From: Steromphala cineraria
Taxonomy: Eukaryota; Mollusca; Gastropoda; Trochida; Trochidae
DNA length: 64,000 nt
Direction: 5' to 3'
Assembly (NCBI GenBank): GCA_916613615.1
Contig: OU744735.1
Span: 41,737,468 to 41,801,467 of the forward strand
The position numbers and the translations under genes were made by a program. The notes below the pieces were generated by a model that worked only from the letters and a program-made list of their open reading frames with translations, was not told the origin of the DNA and did not search any database. This document shows, piece after piece, positions 34,894-45,500 of the stretch. Each line of letters opens with the position of its first letter. The stretch's first letter is position 1.

Positions 34894-37200
34894 GTCCCAA
34901 AGCTATCAATACCAAATAATATGCAATAGCCCGAAACTTCTCTTTCATTGGAACATGTACAGAGGATCGAGAATTTGTCTTGCATAAAGAACTCACAAAA
35001 GATTGTATAAAATTTGGCTTTAATCGTCTTCAATGTAGGGGGAAATCTGACTCTTAAGCGAAAAAAACGTCTATATATTGGATATTCCGGGTGAGAAAAG
35101 TGGTTATGTTGACAGATATCCGTGGGAAAGTTTGCTTGATAGAGTCAGATATATGGGTAAAAATTTGCTATATAGCCAGATATTTGGAGGAAAGTTGGAT
35201 ATTGAGCCAGTTTTCGGGGGGGAAACATGGGTAAGGGGGCAATCCTACTCTATGACACCGGAACTAAAACAACTTTACCGACTGTCATACGAAGCGTTAA
35301 GATGCTCTTACGTTAGTCCCGGTAACTTTGCGATACTCTCTCGATGCACACGCAGTCTAAGTAAACCTAGCCTCAATTTTATCCGTTCCACTCTTATACT
35401 GAGTCTAGAAAGGTTTAATAGAGGGTCAGCCCACGTATCGAATAAACCAATCAGATCTCATCTTATCAAGCCGCAATAGTCTGCCTTCGCACGTATAACG
35501 TTGGCGGGTCATAGGTTGCAGAAAAGGTTGGCTGACGCGACCCTCTACTAGGCGATACTGATAGTTCCACCACATTGCACACTTTCTCGCATGGGCATAA
35601 ATTCAGAATATTCTGAATCGCAATCTGAGTCTTAATCGCAACTGTCTTTACATTAGGCTCAAATCGCACGGATTTCAAATTTTCTTATTCTTTCAAATTT
35701 TATAATTCGTGTCTCTGGCGAAGATCAAACTCGGGCATGTTTTAACCATCCTCACGGACTGACCGCTGTATCCGTTGTCGCATGTTTAGACGTAGGCTCA
35801 TCCAGCTAAGCGCAAGGACTATGATACAAGTTTTTGTATGACCTTATTCAGTTTCGTCCTTTATACAAATTCAAACATACAAAACTTTTGGTATCAGTAA
35901 CTAAGGTAACTCTTGTTTACCCAAACGTGAAACACAAGACGATTCGATAGGATCTGCGACAAACGGGTAACAGCAACATGCTCGTAGGTGGGCTGCATTC
36001 AGACCTTGTGGAGGAATAGCTCTCTGTTAGAACATGTTCGATTCCCGGTAGATTTACTAATGTTTTATTCCTCCAGTTTACTGTCGTTTACGATCAGACT
36101 GCATAATTCGTGCATCTAAAGTCTAGTGTGTTAGTGCTTAACCCCGCTTGGGCAATATTTCAACCATTAGCGGGATATTAAAAGGTTATTTTAAGGATCT
36201 AAAAAAAATCAATAAAAGTCTGCTCGTTGATGTGTGTCATCATAATATCTGGGCATTCTACCGAATTTCAGTCATCAGATGTAAAAAAACGCATTTGATT
36301 TCAATCTTTTTTGCTAAGTAAAACAATCAGCGAAAAACACACATCCAAAAACATGTTATAAACAGGCAAATAACATCTACGACTGATTTTTTAAACAATG
36401 ACATTCATTCAGTACTGTATACTAATCTATATATTTCCTCACTATTCAACACTTCGCACTTTAAATTCCACCTACCTTTAAAGATTGGTCGACGGCATGG
36501 TACTGCCTAGGAATTCGAAGAATGTCTTTGTACATAATGCAACCAAAGTATAATAATAGTTTTCATTGTTTCATTGCATGCTTCAGATGGGAATGTTTCT
36601 CTCAATTAGGTTACAGGTACTCGAAACAATAAAAATGATCAAAAGAACAGAATTATTTCTCTAAACAGATTATTATAATCCATCAAAATATTAGGAAATA
36701 ACATGTAAATTGTTAATTAGATTGGTTATGTTATCTTGCCCTGAATAAAAAAGAGTTGTTGATCTGAGAATCTTAATCTTTCTCCATCTTTGTGATGTCT
36801 TAGTACTTGCGTTTCAAAAATTGGAAAAACCAACCAAAAAGCCAATTGAAACATCAAAATAATCAGATGAACTGTCATATTGCGATCAATCTTTAGTTTG
36901 GTATATTTGGGAGGGTTAAATAGTACTTTTATGTATTTTACATCTTTATTTACATCATTGGTTTTTTAAGATCAATTAAAACATTACATTTTCATTTCGA
37001 CATTTCGTTAAGGATTGTTAGATGGACCAAATGGCATTCTGTAAGAACTCTTTAGGTATAATATAAATGCTGAACAGACGGGAATAACATTATATTTGTC
37101 TTCTATAACATACTAATTACGACATTTACAGTTTTAACTCCTAGTTTGATATTAATATACCGCCCCTTTCAATCAGGACAACGAACACGAACTTCCGATA
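34894..37200. other. No convincing gene
   Basis: A 133-codon plus-strand frame at 35,078-35,479 begins in a degenerate repeat of about 31-36 bp (GATATCCGTGGGAAAG, GATATATGGGTAAAAA, GATATTTGGAGGAAAG) and has no recognisable domain, so it is not called. A segment near 35,880-36,040 (TTTGGTATCAGTAACTAAGG ... CAGACCTTGTGGAGG) has a diverged relative at 43,290-43,470. The rest is AT-rich spacer. Confidence 0.4.
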
Positions 37201-37205
37201 CTCTT

Positions 37206-37263
37206 AGTTGTAGTGAGTTGTTGTTACTTTAGTTGTAGTGAGTTGTTGTTACTTTAGTTGTAG
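37206..37263. repeat. Tandem repeat, period 25
   Basis: AGTTGTAGTGAGTTGTTGTT ACTTT repeated about 2.3 times, identical copies. Confidence 0.8.
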
Positions 37264-37515
37264 TTCCAGTAGAAAATAAACATACACATGACTCTGTTGT
37301 TCGGACAATTCCTATTTGACACATCTTATGCCTTTCAGCTTTTCATAGTTAATGGTCGATTTTTTGGAGACATCCGTGGGAAATTTTCTTTCATAGGACA
37401 ACAAGACAGTAGTATAAATTGTTTTTTTATCTCTTCGGCCGATTTTTTCCAATATATACATAAGTTGATGGGTCAAGTAATTCTGGAACAGATCCTGAGG
37501 AGTCAAGATGTAAGT

Positions 37516-37699
37516 AATAGTTACCGACATCGACCTCGGGTTCAAGTTAGATGAACCCTCGCGCACGTGAATCATGAACGCCGAGGCCGGTAGGCCGAGG
37601 TGTTCATGAATCACGTGCGCGAGGGTGGCCTCGGCGTTCATGATTCACGTGCGCGAGGGTTCATCTAACTTGAACCCGAGGTCGATGTCGGTAACTATT
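37516..37699. repeat. Perfect 73-bp inverted repeat with a third partial copy in the loop
   Basis: Left arm 37516-37588 (AATAGTTACCGACATCGACC...) equals the exact complement of 37627-37699. The 38-bp spacer contains a further near copy of the inner 34 bp (GGCCGAGGTGTTCATGAATC). The arms are GC-rich with many CpG. Identity without a single mismatch implies recent origin or gene-conversion upkeep. Confidence 0.85.
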
Positions 37700-37790
37700 T
37701 TACACACTAGCTCAACGCTATATTATTTAATTTTTAACATGACATCAGTTTTGATAATGCCGAAATGCATATCTTTCTTGTATATAATGG

Positions 37791-37851
37791 CGCTAATGGC
37801 TGCAATATTGCCCAAGCGGCGCTAAACAATAACTCACTGTATATAATGAGA
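37791..37851 (-). repeat. Molluscan-type SINE segment
   Basis: Minus strand GAGTTATTGTTTAGCGCCGC ... GGGCAATATTGCAGCCATTA. The same block recurs at 63,812-63,862 with a GAGTGAGTGAGTG stretch. Family assignment is from memory of similar sequences in molluscs. Confidence 0.5.
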
Positions 37852-38138
37852 AGGTGAAATATTGACTCTCATTTGAGAAACAATGTCCACTTCAAGAAGC
37901 TGACATTGGCATAAGCCTCTTGTGCTGCACGTGCAATCCGTGCGGGACCTAACAAGCTACCACACTGGATTGATATGAAAACAGATTACGAAAAACGTTA
38001 TTATGCATAAGAATATTTGGTACCAATGATGTTTTTTTTATAAATCCTCAATATATACAAAGAATCACCGATATGTTTATTCTCAGGAAACTGTAAAATG
38101 AAACCATGATGTCATGAAATACATCCTGTCTTCTTAAC

Positions 38139-38310
38139 TGGCCTCCGTGGTCTAATGGATAAGTCACTGTGCGCGGAAACAAAAGGTCGCAGGTTCGAAC
38201 CCATGTCTATAGTGCAAAATTTGTAAATGTCTTGTATTGGAAAATTGCCCTTATAGTGAGTGTCTTTGATTTGCAAATTTAACTTTGAACTTGAATAAAT
38301 TTCGGAAATC
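38139..38310 (+). mobile_element. tRNA-Arg-like SINE
   Basis: A box TGGTCTAATGG and B box GGTTCGAACCC are canonical and correctly spaced, with a GGCCTCCG start, but the anticodon and acceptor stems do not pair, so this is not a working tRNA. A non-tRNA body (TGTAAATGTCTTGTATTGG) and an AT-rich tail follow. Confidence 0.6.
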
Positions 38311-38350
38311 AAAATATCATTGTTTCACTATCAGGTGTTTATCGCATTAC

Positions 38351-38373
38351 CGGGTGTTCATCATGAACACCCG
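38351..38373. repeat. Short palindrome CGGGTGTTCA
   Basis: CGGGTGTTCA and TGAACACCCG around a three-base centre, followed by ATTAACACCTCGGCC, which resembles the loop of the inverted repeat at 37,589-37,626. Likely part of the same repeat family. Confidence 0.4.
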
Positions 38374-38499
38374 CTTAGTCTGATTAACACCTCGGCCTGT
38401 GCATTTTACAGACAATATGAGTTGGTATGAAAAATGAATACTCAAACAAAACAAATGAGCTAGTGTGTAATAGAATCTGACCATTTGCCACTTTAAATA

Positions 38500-40870
38500 A
38501 CTTGCAATTTTCTTTTAATGAATACTTCCAACTCACCGTCAAGGCACACATATGGAACGATGCTTTTCGTCACAACTTCTTGGAAGCACTCGAAATGAAT
38601 TTTAGGTTTAGTATTCAATCAGTCTTTGATAAAATCGAGAATAATGTGGAAGAGGCAATAGATGATATTGTATGCATGGTCGTAGATTCTGCTAATTGCG
38701 TGAACAAATGTGTAATGAAATCATGTGAAAGAACAAGCTTAAGTAACCATTGAATGCTGAGTCGGCGCGGAAAGCAGCACGAAAATCACTACGGAAATAC
38801 AGAAAATTTCCTGATAGAAGATTATACTGTAAAGAGAGAAACAGAAAGTTAGTCGGAGTTATAAATCAGACATTTGTAAACGAAATGTCGAGATATTATG
38901 CAAGGTAAGTAATTCCCCATCTAAATTTTGGAAACAAATACGAAAATTCAAGAGCATCTTTGAGCAATAATATTGCCGAAACGACATGGCAACATTATTT
39001 CAAAAAGGTTTTTAGAAATGATTTAGTTTTAAGTGATTCTCTTATTGACAGCGGTTTTGGAAATGATTCAATTATATTTGATGATTCTGCAGACCCGGAA
39101 GCACTAGTGCTTAATTCATCTATAACTGATCAAGAGATAACTGAAGCGTTGTTTCACTTACAAAACGGAAAATCAGCTGGTTTAGTCCAAGTAGTTGTTG
39201 AAATGTTGAAATCCTCACATTATTTATTAATTTCTTGATTAAGTGTTTCAATAAACGTTTCGAGAAGGGTATTTTTCCAATCCATTTGGCAATGTCAGTT
39301 ATTATCCATATACACAAGAGAGGAGATTATGTAAACCCTAATAATTATAGAGGTATCTCCCTCACGAGTATATTGGGTAAAGTGTTCAACACTATCCTAA
39401 ATAATCGACTTTCTAAGTGGTCGAATACGATGAATATTATCCCCGAATTGCAAGCTGGTTTTAGAAAACAATATTCAACATCAGACCATATATTTTCACT
39501 ATTTGCACTCACACAGAAATCCTTATCTCGACGTAATCGTAAGTTATATGTTGCATTTTTTATTTCAAGAAGGCTTTCGATTACGTTGATCGATCAAAAC
39601 TATGGTTCTGTATAAACAATGTAGGACTGAAGGGAAAGATGATCACGATGTTGAAATCAATGTATAGAAATGTTAAAGCTTGTGTACGTTGTGGTGATTT
39701 TATGACTGATTTCTTTTATTGCCCATTAAGATTGAGACAAGGTTGTGTTCTCAGCCCTATTCTTTTATCTTTCGTAATAAATGATCTTTATCACGATATT
39801 GTTGTTATTGAAAACATGGTGTCGAGACGTTTCCATGTTTATTAGAAATGTTTATACTGTTATTTTCTGACTATTTATTGACTCCAAAGATATTTTAAGC
39901 TTTTTGATTCTCAATCAAACCAATCGTACATGTACTTTATAGCTCAGAGTTATGGGGACTCCAACGTTTTGAATGCATTGACAAAGTATATATATTGGCT
40001 TGTAAATCTATTGGCTTAAAACATTTCTTTGCGTTGGTCAGCAATCCCCAACATGTATGGTTTACGGAAAATACGGGAGATTTCCATTATATATAAATTC
40101 TTAGATTACATGTTTGAAATTGTGGTTGAAAATAATATGTATGCACGAAAATAGATTACCCAAAAAAGCTATATATGCCTGTTCACTTTGACGACTTAGG
40201 TAAAGCGACATGGGCTTCCAATGTACGCAGTCTATTATTTTCACATGGCTATGATTTTGTGTGGCTGAGCCAGTCGGTTGGGAACGTAAACCTCTTCCTT
40301 TATCGTTTTCAGGAAACAATCATTGGTATGTTTAACAAGGATTGGCAGTCGACATTAGGAAACAGCTCGCAATATGATTCATATCCGATTTTTAAAACCC
40401 TACTCCAACCCGAAAGATATTTATTGCCTTTAACTTCTAAGAAGCTGAGGTTTTCATTAATCCGATTTAGATTAGGACTATCCGAGTTCATGATAAATGA
40501 AGGTAGACGTAAGTCGATTGATATAAACAATAGAATATGCCCAAATGTAAAATGTAAAAATGGTATTGAAAGCGAATTACACTTTTTATTTGTTTGCCAA
40601 CAACTTGAAGATTTGCGTAAACAGTATATCCCTGTTTATTATTTTTCTACGACTTCTATCGTTGCGTTAAGAAAATTTGTCAACTGACGATTGTTCAATA
40701 ATTTTTAAGCTTTCACAATATGTAATCTATGCCATGTCTCTAAAAGATGAACTGTTAAAAACAAATATGAACCTAAATACTTTATAATTTAATGTTGGAA
40801 TTGTACAACATGTAACCCTAATGTATGTGGGCCTGAGGCCGCACATGCAATAGACATCCTTTGATTTTGA
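38500..40870 (+). mobile_element. Decayed LINE with internal deletion
   Basis: Recognisable in order: post-endonuclease linker (38,502-38,900), ITDQEITEALFHLQNGKSAG (39,123), GDYVNPNNYRGISLTSILGK (39,322), ELQAGFRKQYSTSDHIF (39,446), LRQGCVLSPILLSFVINDL (39,730). The catalytic YADD region is then lost around 39,840, and the C-terminal domain resumes with SELWGLQRFECIDK. It ends in the frame 40,175-40,687, homologous to 4488-5129. Stops and frameshifts interrupt the reverse transcriptase. The tail is GGGCCTGAGGCCGCACATG ... TTTGACTTGACTTGA. Non-functional. Confidence 0.8.
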
Positions 40871-40984
40871 CTTGACTTGATAGTGATAAGGAGATAGAGA
40901 AAAAAGAAAATCTGAGCTCATCTCCCCTTCGCGGAGTTGACCTTCACCCCTCGCTGGTAACATTTTGTGGGACGCGATCTACCT

Positions 40985-41333
40985 CATTCTCCCCCCACAG
41001 AGGCAGATAAGTCATGAAATGTTGATACAGCCTCTGTTGTATTACGCCAAAATCCGTTGGTTCCGGCTGAAAAAAATGCACCACAATCCATTTAAATTAC
41101 TTAAGCGAATGACAACGCTTCTCCATGGAAAGGGTGGTTCATTTCACAATGCCTGTGTCATCATTTAATAGCCAAAATGATGATTTAAGTCTAAGAACGG
41201 CGTCGCTGATTGCACAACTAACTTTGATTGCCTCCAACCAGGCATCTCCCATTCTATCCCACAAACTCGGCGTAATATAGCAGAGGCTGCATCAACATTT
41301 CTTGACTTGATCTGCCTCTGTGGGGAGAGAATG
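40985..41333. mobile_element. CCACAGAGGCAG-end MITE, copy D, with 9-bp target duplication
   Basis: Ends CATTCTCCCCCCACAGAGGC and complement ending GGGGAGAGAATG. Flanked by an exact GATCTACCT at 40976-40984 and 41334-41342. 349 bp. Together with copy E this fixes the family's target length at 9 bp, as in Mutator-like elements. Confidence 0.85.
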
Positions 41334-41342
41334 GATCTACCT

Positions 41343-42556
41343 TAGCTATTTCGATATTGGAAACGGGTGCTGCAGTGTGTACGAGATGAGTGTTGAATAT
41401 TCTTTGTTCCGCAGATGGAAGAGAAAGGATATTTAGACTCAGTGTCATGTTCTTCACTAGCTTCAACATTCATTTACGAAAATGGCAAATTCTTACCCCT
41501 GATCAATATTCGAAAACATAGGTTAGGTTTGCACTTGAAGTTGAAGATGTGATTGACATCTATGAAAATAAAATCATGTTTCCCTTTTGATCTATAGCAT
41601 TTCAATGTATGACTTAATTTCTAAAGAACTTTAACTCGCTATGGTATGTGTCCTGTTGTAACCATCTTTGAAGATCTAAAGATGTCCATGGTCGTCGTAT
41701 TGCTGTAACTGTAGTAGAATGTTCAAACGGAAGAACCATTCGTTACTACTGGTAAGCGGCCTTGCAGCAAACAGTGTGTGAAGCAAAAAGAGTGAAAATA
41801 ACTATGGAAACAGCCTGGTAGGGTGAGTTGTGTTCAGTCATGAAGTCAATGCTTCAGGTTTTTCATCACATTGAGCTAGTTGGACTCAAGACTTTGAAAG
41901 CGTACATTATAAATGTGTAATAGTGATCAGACACAAAAAAGTATAAAACTAGCAGAACAAAATTGCAAATTTTATTTGAGAAACGTTGTTTAGTAAGCAA
42001 GTTCAGTAAGCACAGTGTTGTTTGACCACATAAACAATACCTTTCCTCTTATTTTATATATGACAATGGTTGCTCTTTGAACTCATTGTTTATATCCCTT
42101 CTCAGGATGAATAAAAGCAAAATTCCAAATGTAACAACATTAACAGAAACCATTGAATAAGTTCAATTTAATTTCATCACTATGAGGTCATAAATCAATA
42201 CGAGAAACCAATTATGAATTTAGTTGTACTTAAAAGGAGAGTGTGCTTAAGTGGCCTAACTTCAAGCCATGTTCAAGGGCCGCCAGTTACTAGGTAGTTT
42301 TCACCACAGAAACATAAGATTTTCATCAGACAAGTTTCATGATGACAATTCAGTCCTTTAAGGTCCTTCAAGACAAAATAAAATAAAATGTTGGAAATAA
42401 CGCAATATCTTGATTCGGGAAGATTTGAACACGACAAAGAACGTGAAGTTGAAAGAAACAAAACATATTTAAGTTTTACCGAAACACAACTTTGACTAAT
42501 ACTGACATCAGATCGTTTAATATATGCTGGTGGTCCTTGAATTTGGCCTCCTCTCG
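41343..42556. other. No gene recognised; 3' flank of the lectin gene
   Basis: AT-rich spacer downstream of the lectin stop codon. Candidate minus-strand AATAAA-type signals are common by chance here and none is assigned. Confidence 0.4.
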
Positions 42557-45500
42557 TTACTGTGGGATCTCGCAAACGTAAGTATATTGCTGATTACAGG
42601 TCCAATCAATCAGCTTGTTCCCGCTTATCATCATGCAAGTATAAGAATAGTACAGATACATCCCAGTATCGAACAGGTCTAAGCGGATGTCGCTGCCATC
42701 ACTCCAGGTGTTGATCTCAGTATAGTAATTATCGCTATAGCCATTCTGCTCGGCACCCACGATCACATAGTTGTCACAGTTGCTACAGTATGCTGTGAAT
42801 AGAAAACAGAATAGAGTGAATACTGTAATACTAATAAAACTAAAGACAATCACAGGATAGAAACAGTTGCTACAGTATGCTGTGGATAGAAAGCAGAATA
42901 GAGTGAATACTGTTATACTAATAAAACTAAAAACAATCATTCAGCTTAATATCTAGTGACATTGATGTTTATTGACTGTTCAGTAATATTAAATTGTAAT
43001 TTCAAAACAGATGACCAAACAGATCCATACCTCATGTACTTGGTTATGCAAGTGTAAAGCTGGTTAGACAGTCTGATTAATATATGCCTAGTTCCGAGGA
43101 ATAAAAGTTTACAAAAATTAACCCTATGAGAATCGAACATGTTGCTCCGATAGCTATCCAGAAGTTTACAAATATTAACCCTATTGGAATCTGACAGATT
43201 ACTTCGATAGTTATCCTCTGCACTTAGTCAGACGGCAACCCAGTAAGTTTACTCAGCAAACCAATCACATGCCACCGGCAAAAGTCTTTGGTATCAAGTT
43301 ATGGACAAGTAACTCCTGTTAACCATGCTTTGAACATGATCACTGCGGTGTTATAAGCAAGATGATGTGATTGGTCTGCTAACGACTGGGCTTCGGCTGC
43401 GTTTTACTGGTATTAAACATGCGAGGTACAGGGGTACGGTCAGACCTTGTGTAGAGGATTCAATATTTCCATGCAGTTACTATATTCAGTATTTTTTCCT
43501 CGGAACTAGGCCGATTTTAACCACCCTGGCTGGTTAGATTGAGTGTAATGTTGACGTTTTGGACTGCCTAGGTGAAGAGCCCTGGTCACCATTTGGTTTT
43601 TACACAAAAACGAACATGATCTAAGATCAGAGCTGCACCCATCATTTCACCAACATATTTATTAACATTTCTTTCTCTTCATATTGAAGAGGGAGGGAGG
43701 GGATGATTTGTTATTTCTGTGTTTCCAGTGAGAAGTTTGTAGCTGGCATTTTCCAGGAGTGATACTATTTCATTGCGATTATATTCTTGTGCAGAAACAT
43801 GATATAATATGATATCCAAAAGACATGATGTAATCATAGACGTAAAAGCTGAACCAAACACCGTAAAACGTAAGTAACAAACGCCTTTGGATTTCAACTT
43901 TTTCATGTACAATCTATAGCAGTTTACTTGTATTGACATAGATTGGAATACTTGTAAGTACGAAGGATTGATGACAGCAATTCGTATTACGTAGTCTTTT
44001 TTAACACACTTTTTTCGGAATCTAAGACCAAGTACCTGTGACCCATAGGTAGATTGGATTGACACATTCAAGTGATAAAACGAATATGTTTGACAATCAT
44101 TACATTTTGTCCTAACACTATTGGCATATGAGTTGGAACCATTTCATTAATCAGCATTTAGTGCACACTGATGTGGAGAAATTCCTACCTAATTATAAAT
44201 AAATTTCCAAGGAAACATGAACATAGGATGTTTTTCTTCTGTTTAGAAATCGAGGTGATATTGTCGGGAATGCCCTCAATTGTTTTTAAGTAAATCGATA
44301 TAGCCCCTTGAATAACTGTGTATTATCAATAAATGTATCATAAAATATAGGTTATTATCCTTATATGTTTTAAATAATTTTCCAAATTGCAATTTTAAAA
44401 AGATTAAAAATAAATCGATATAGCACCTTGAATAACTGTGTATTATCAATAAATGTATCTAAAATGTAGGTTATTATCCTTATTAATTTTAAATAATTTT
44501 CAAAATTGCATTATTAAAAAGGTTTAAAATCTTTCTTTATATTCAACGTACCCATATTTGCCTTGTCAGCGTTAATCACGTCAATCTTTCGCTGTGTGTT
44601 GGTGACTGCTAGCCTGGCATTAGGATATGTGTTTGCGCACTTGTCTTGTGCAGTTTCTTTTCCGTAAACGAACTCATCTTCGTAGTGGTAGCAAAAGTGC
44701 GAGTCTTCATCATACTTGAATGGCTCCGGACAATCTGTCAACGAGATTAATCATACTTTATACACAAGCAACATGGAACGTCATTTCATTTCAGTTATTC
44801 TTCCGTTTCACTTTGAATGATGTTCCCTACTAACAGGTGTAAACTCATTCTCTCACCACATACCTGAGTTAGCCTCTGTTCTATTACGGCTAATACATGG
44901 GATAGAAAGATAGAAATCTGATTGGAGGCAATCGAAGTTAGTTGTGCAATCGCCGACGCCGTTTCAAAAGCGGTCATTCGCAAAACCTCGGCTATTTCCG
45001 TATGGTTCGGCAAAACTATCGTGGAAAATTAACATCCAGGGAAGACAACTCTTTCTTCTACAAAACATCGTTTTTTACCTTCTAATTAGTGTTTGTTTGG
45101 TTAATTAGAAAAATAGAAATTATCATAAAACAAATAATAATTTACACAATTATAAAACATTATCGTTCTAATGAAAACCCTATGCATATCTGATTTTTCA
45201 AATAGTTCCCTCTCACACTGTTTATGAAACAAAAACATGAAGGCATGATATTTTCCATGTCACGATACCTCCGTTCAGACTTCTTCAAGTCATGGATATC
45301 CAATCGGTGTTTTCATTGGCTTCAACTAACGGAGATACGGTGAATTACAAGTTTTTGCCGCTAGGGCAATCTGTCGGAACCCTGGGATCCTGCCGTAATA
45401 TAACAGAGGCTAACTAAGGTGTGACTGAGCTGCCTCTGTGGGGAGAGAATGGTGTAAACTTGGAAGAGTTGACTGACACTACATGTATGATCAACAGTAG

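Noticed and set aside
35078..35479. 133-codon plus-strand open frame
   Set aside because: Begins in a degenerate 31-36-bp repeat, has no recognisable domain, no partner exon and no signal peptide; treated as chance.
37288..37825. Frames of 66-109 codons around the long inverted repeat
   Set aside because: They share sequence only because the arms are inverted copies; no domain and no start context.
38139..38215. tRNA-Arg-like sequence with perfect A and B boxes
   Set aside because: Anticodon and acceptor stems do not pair and a non-tRNA tail follows, so it is called a SINE head, not a tRNA gene.
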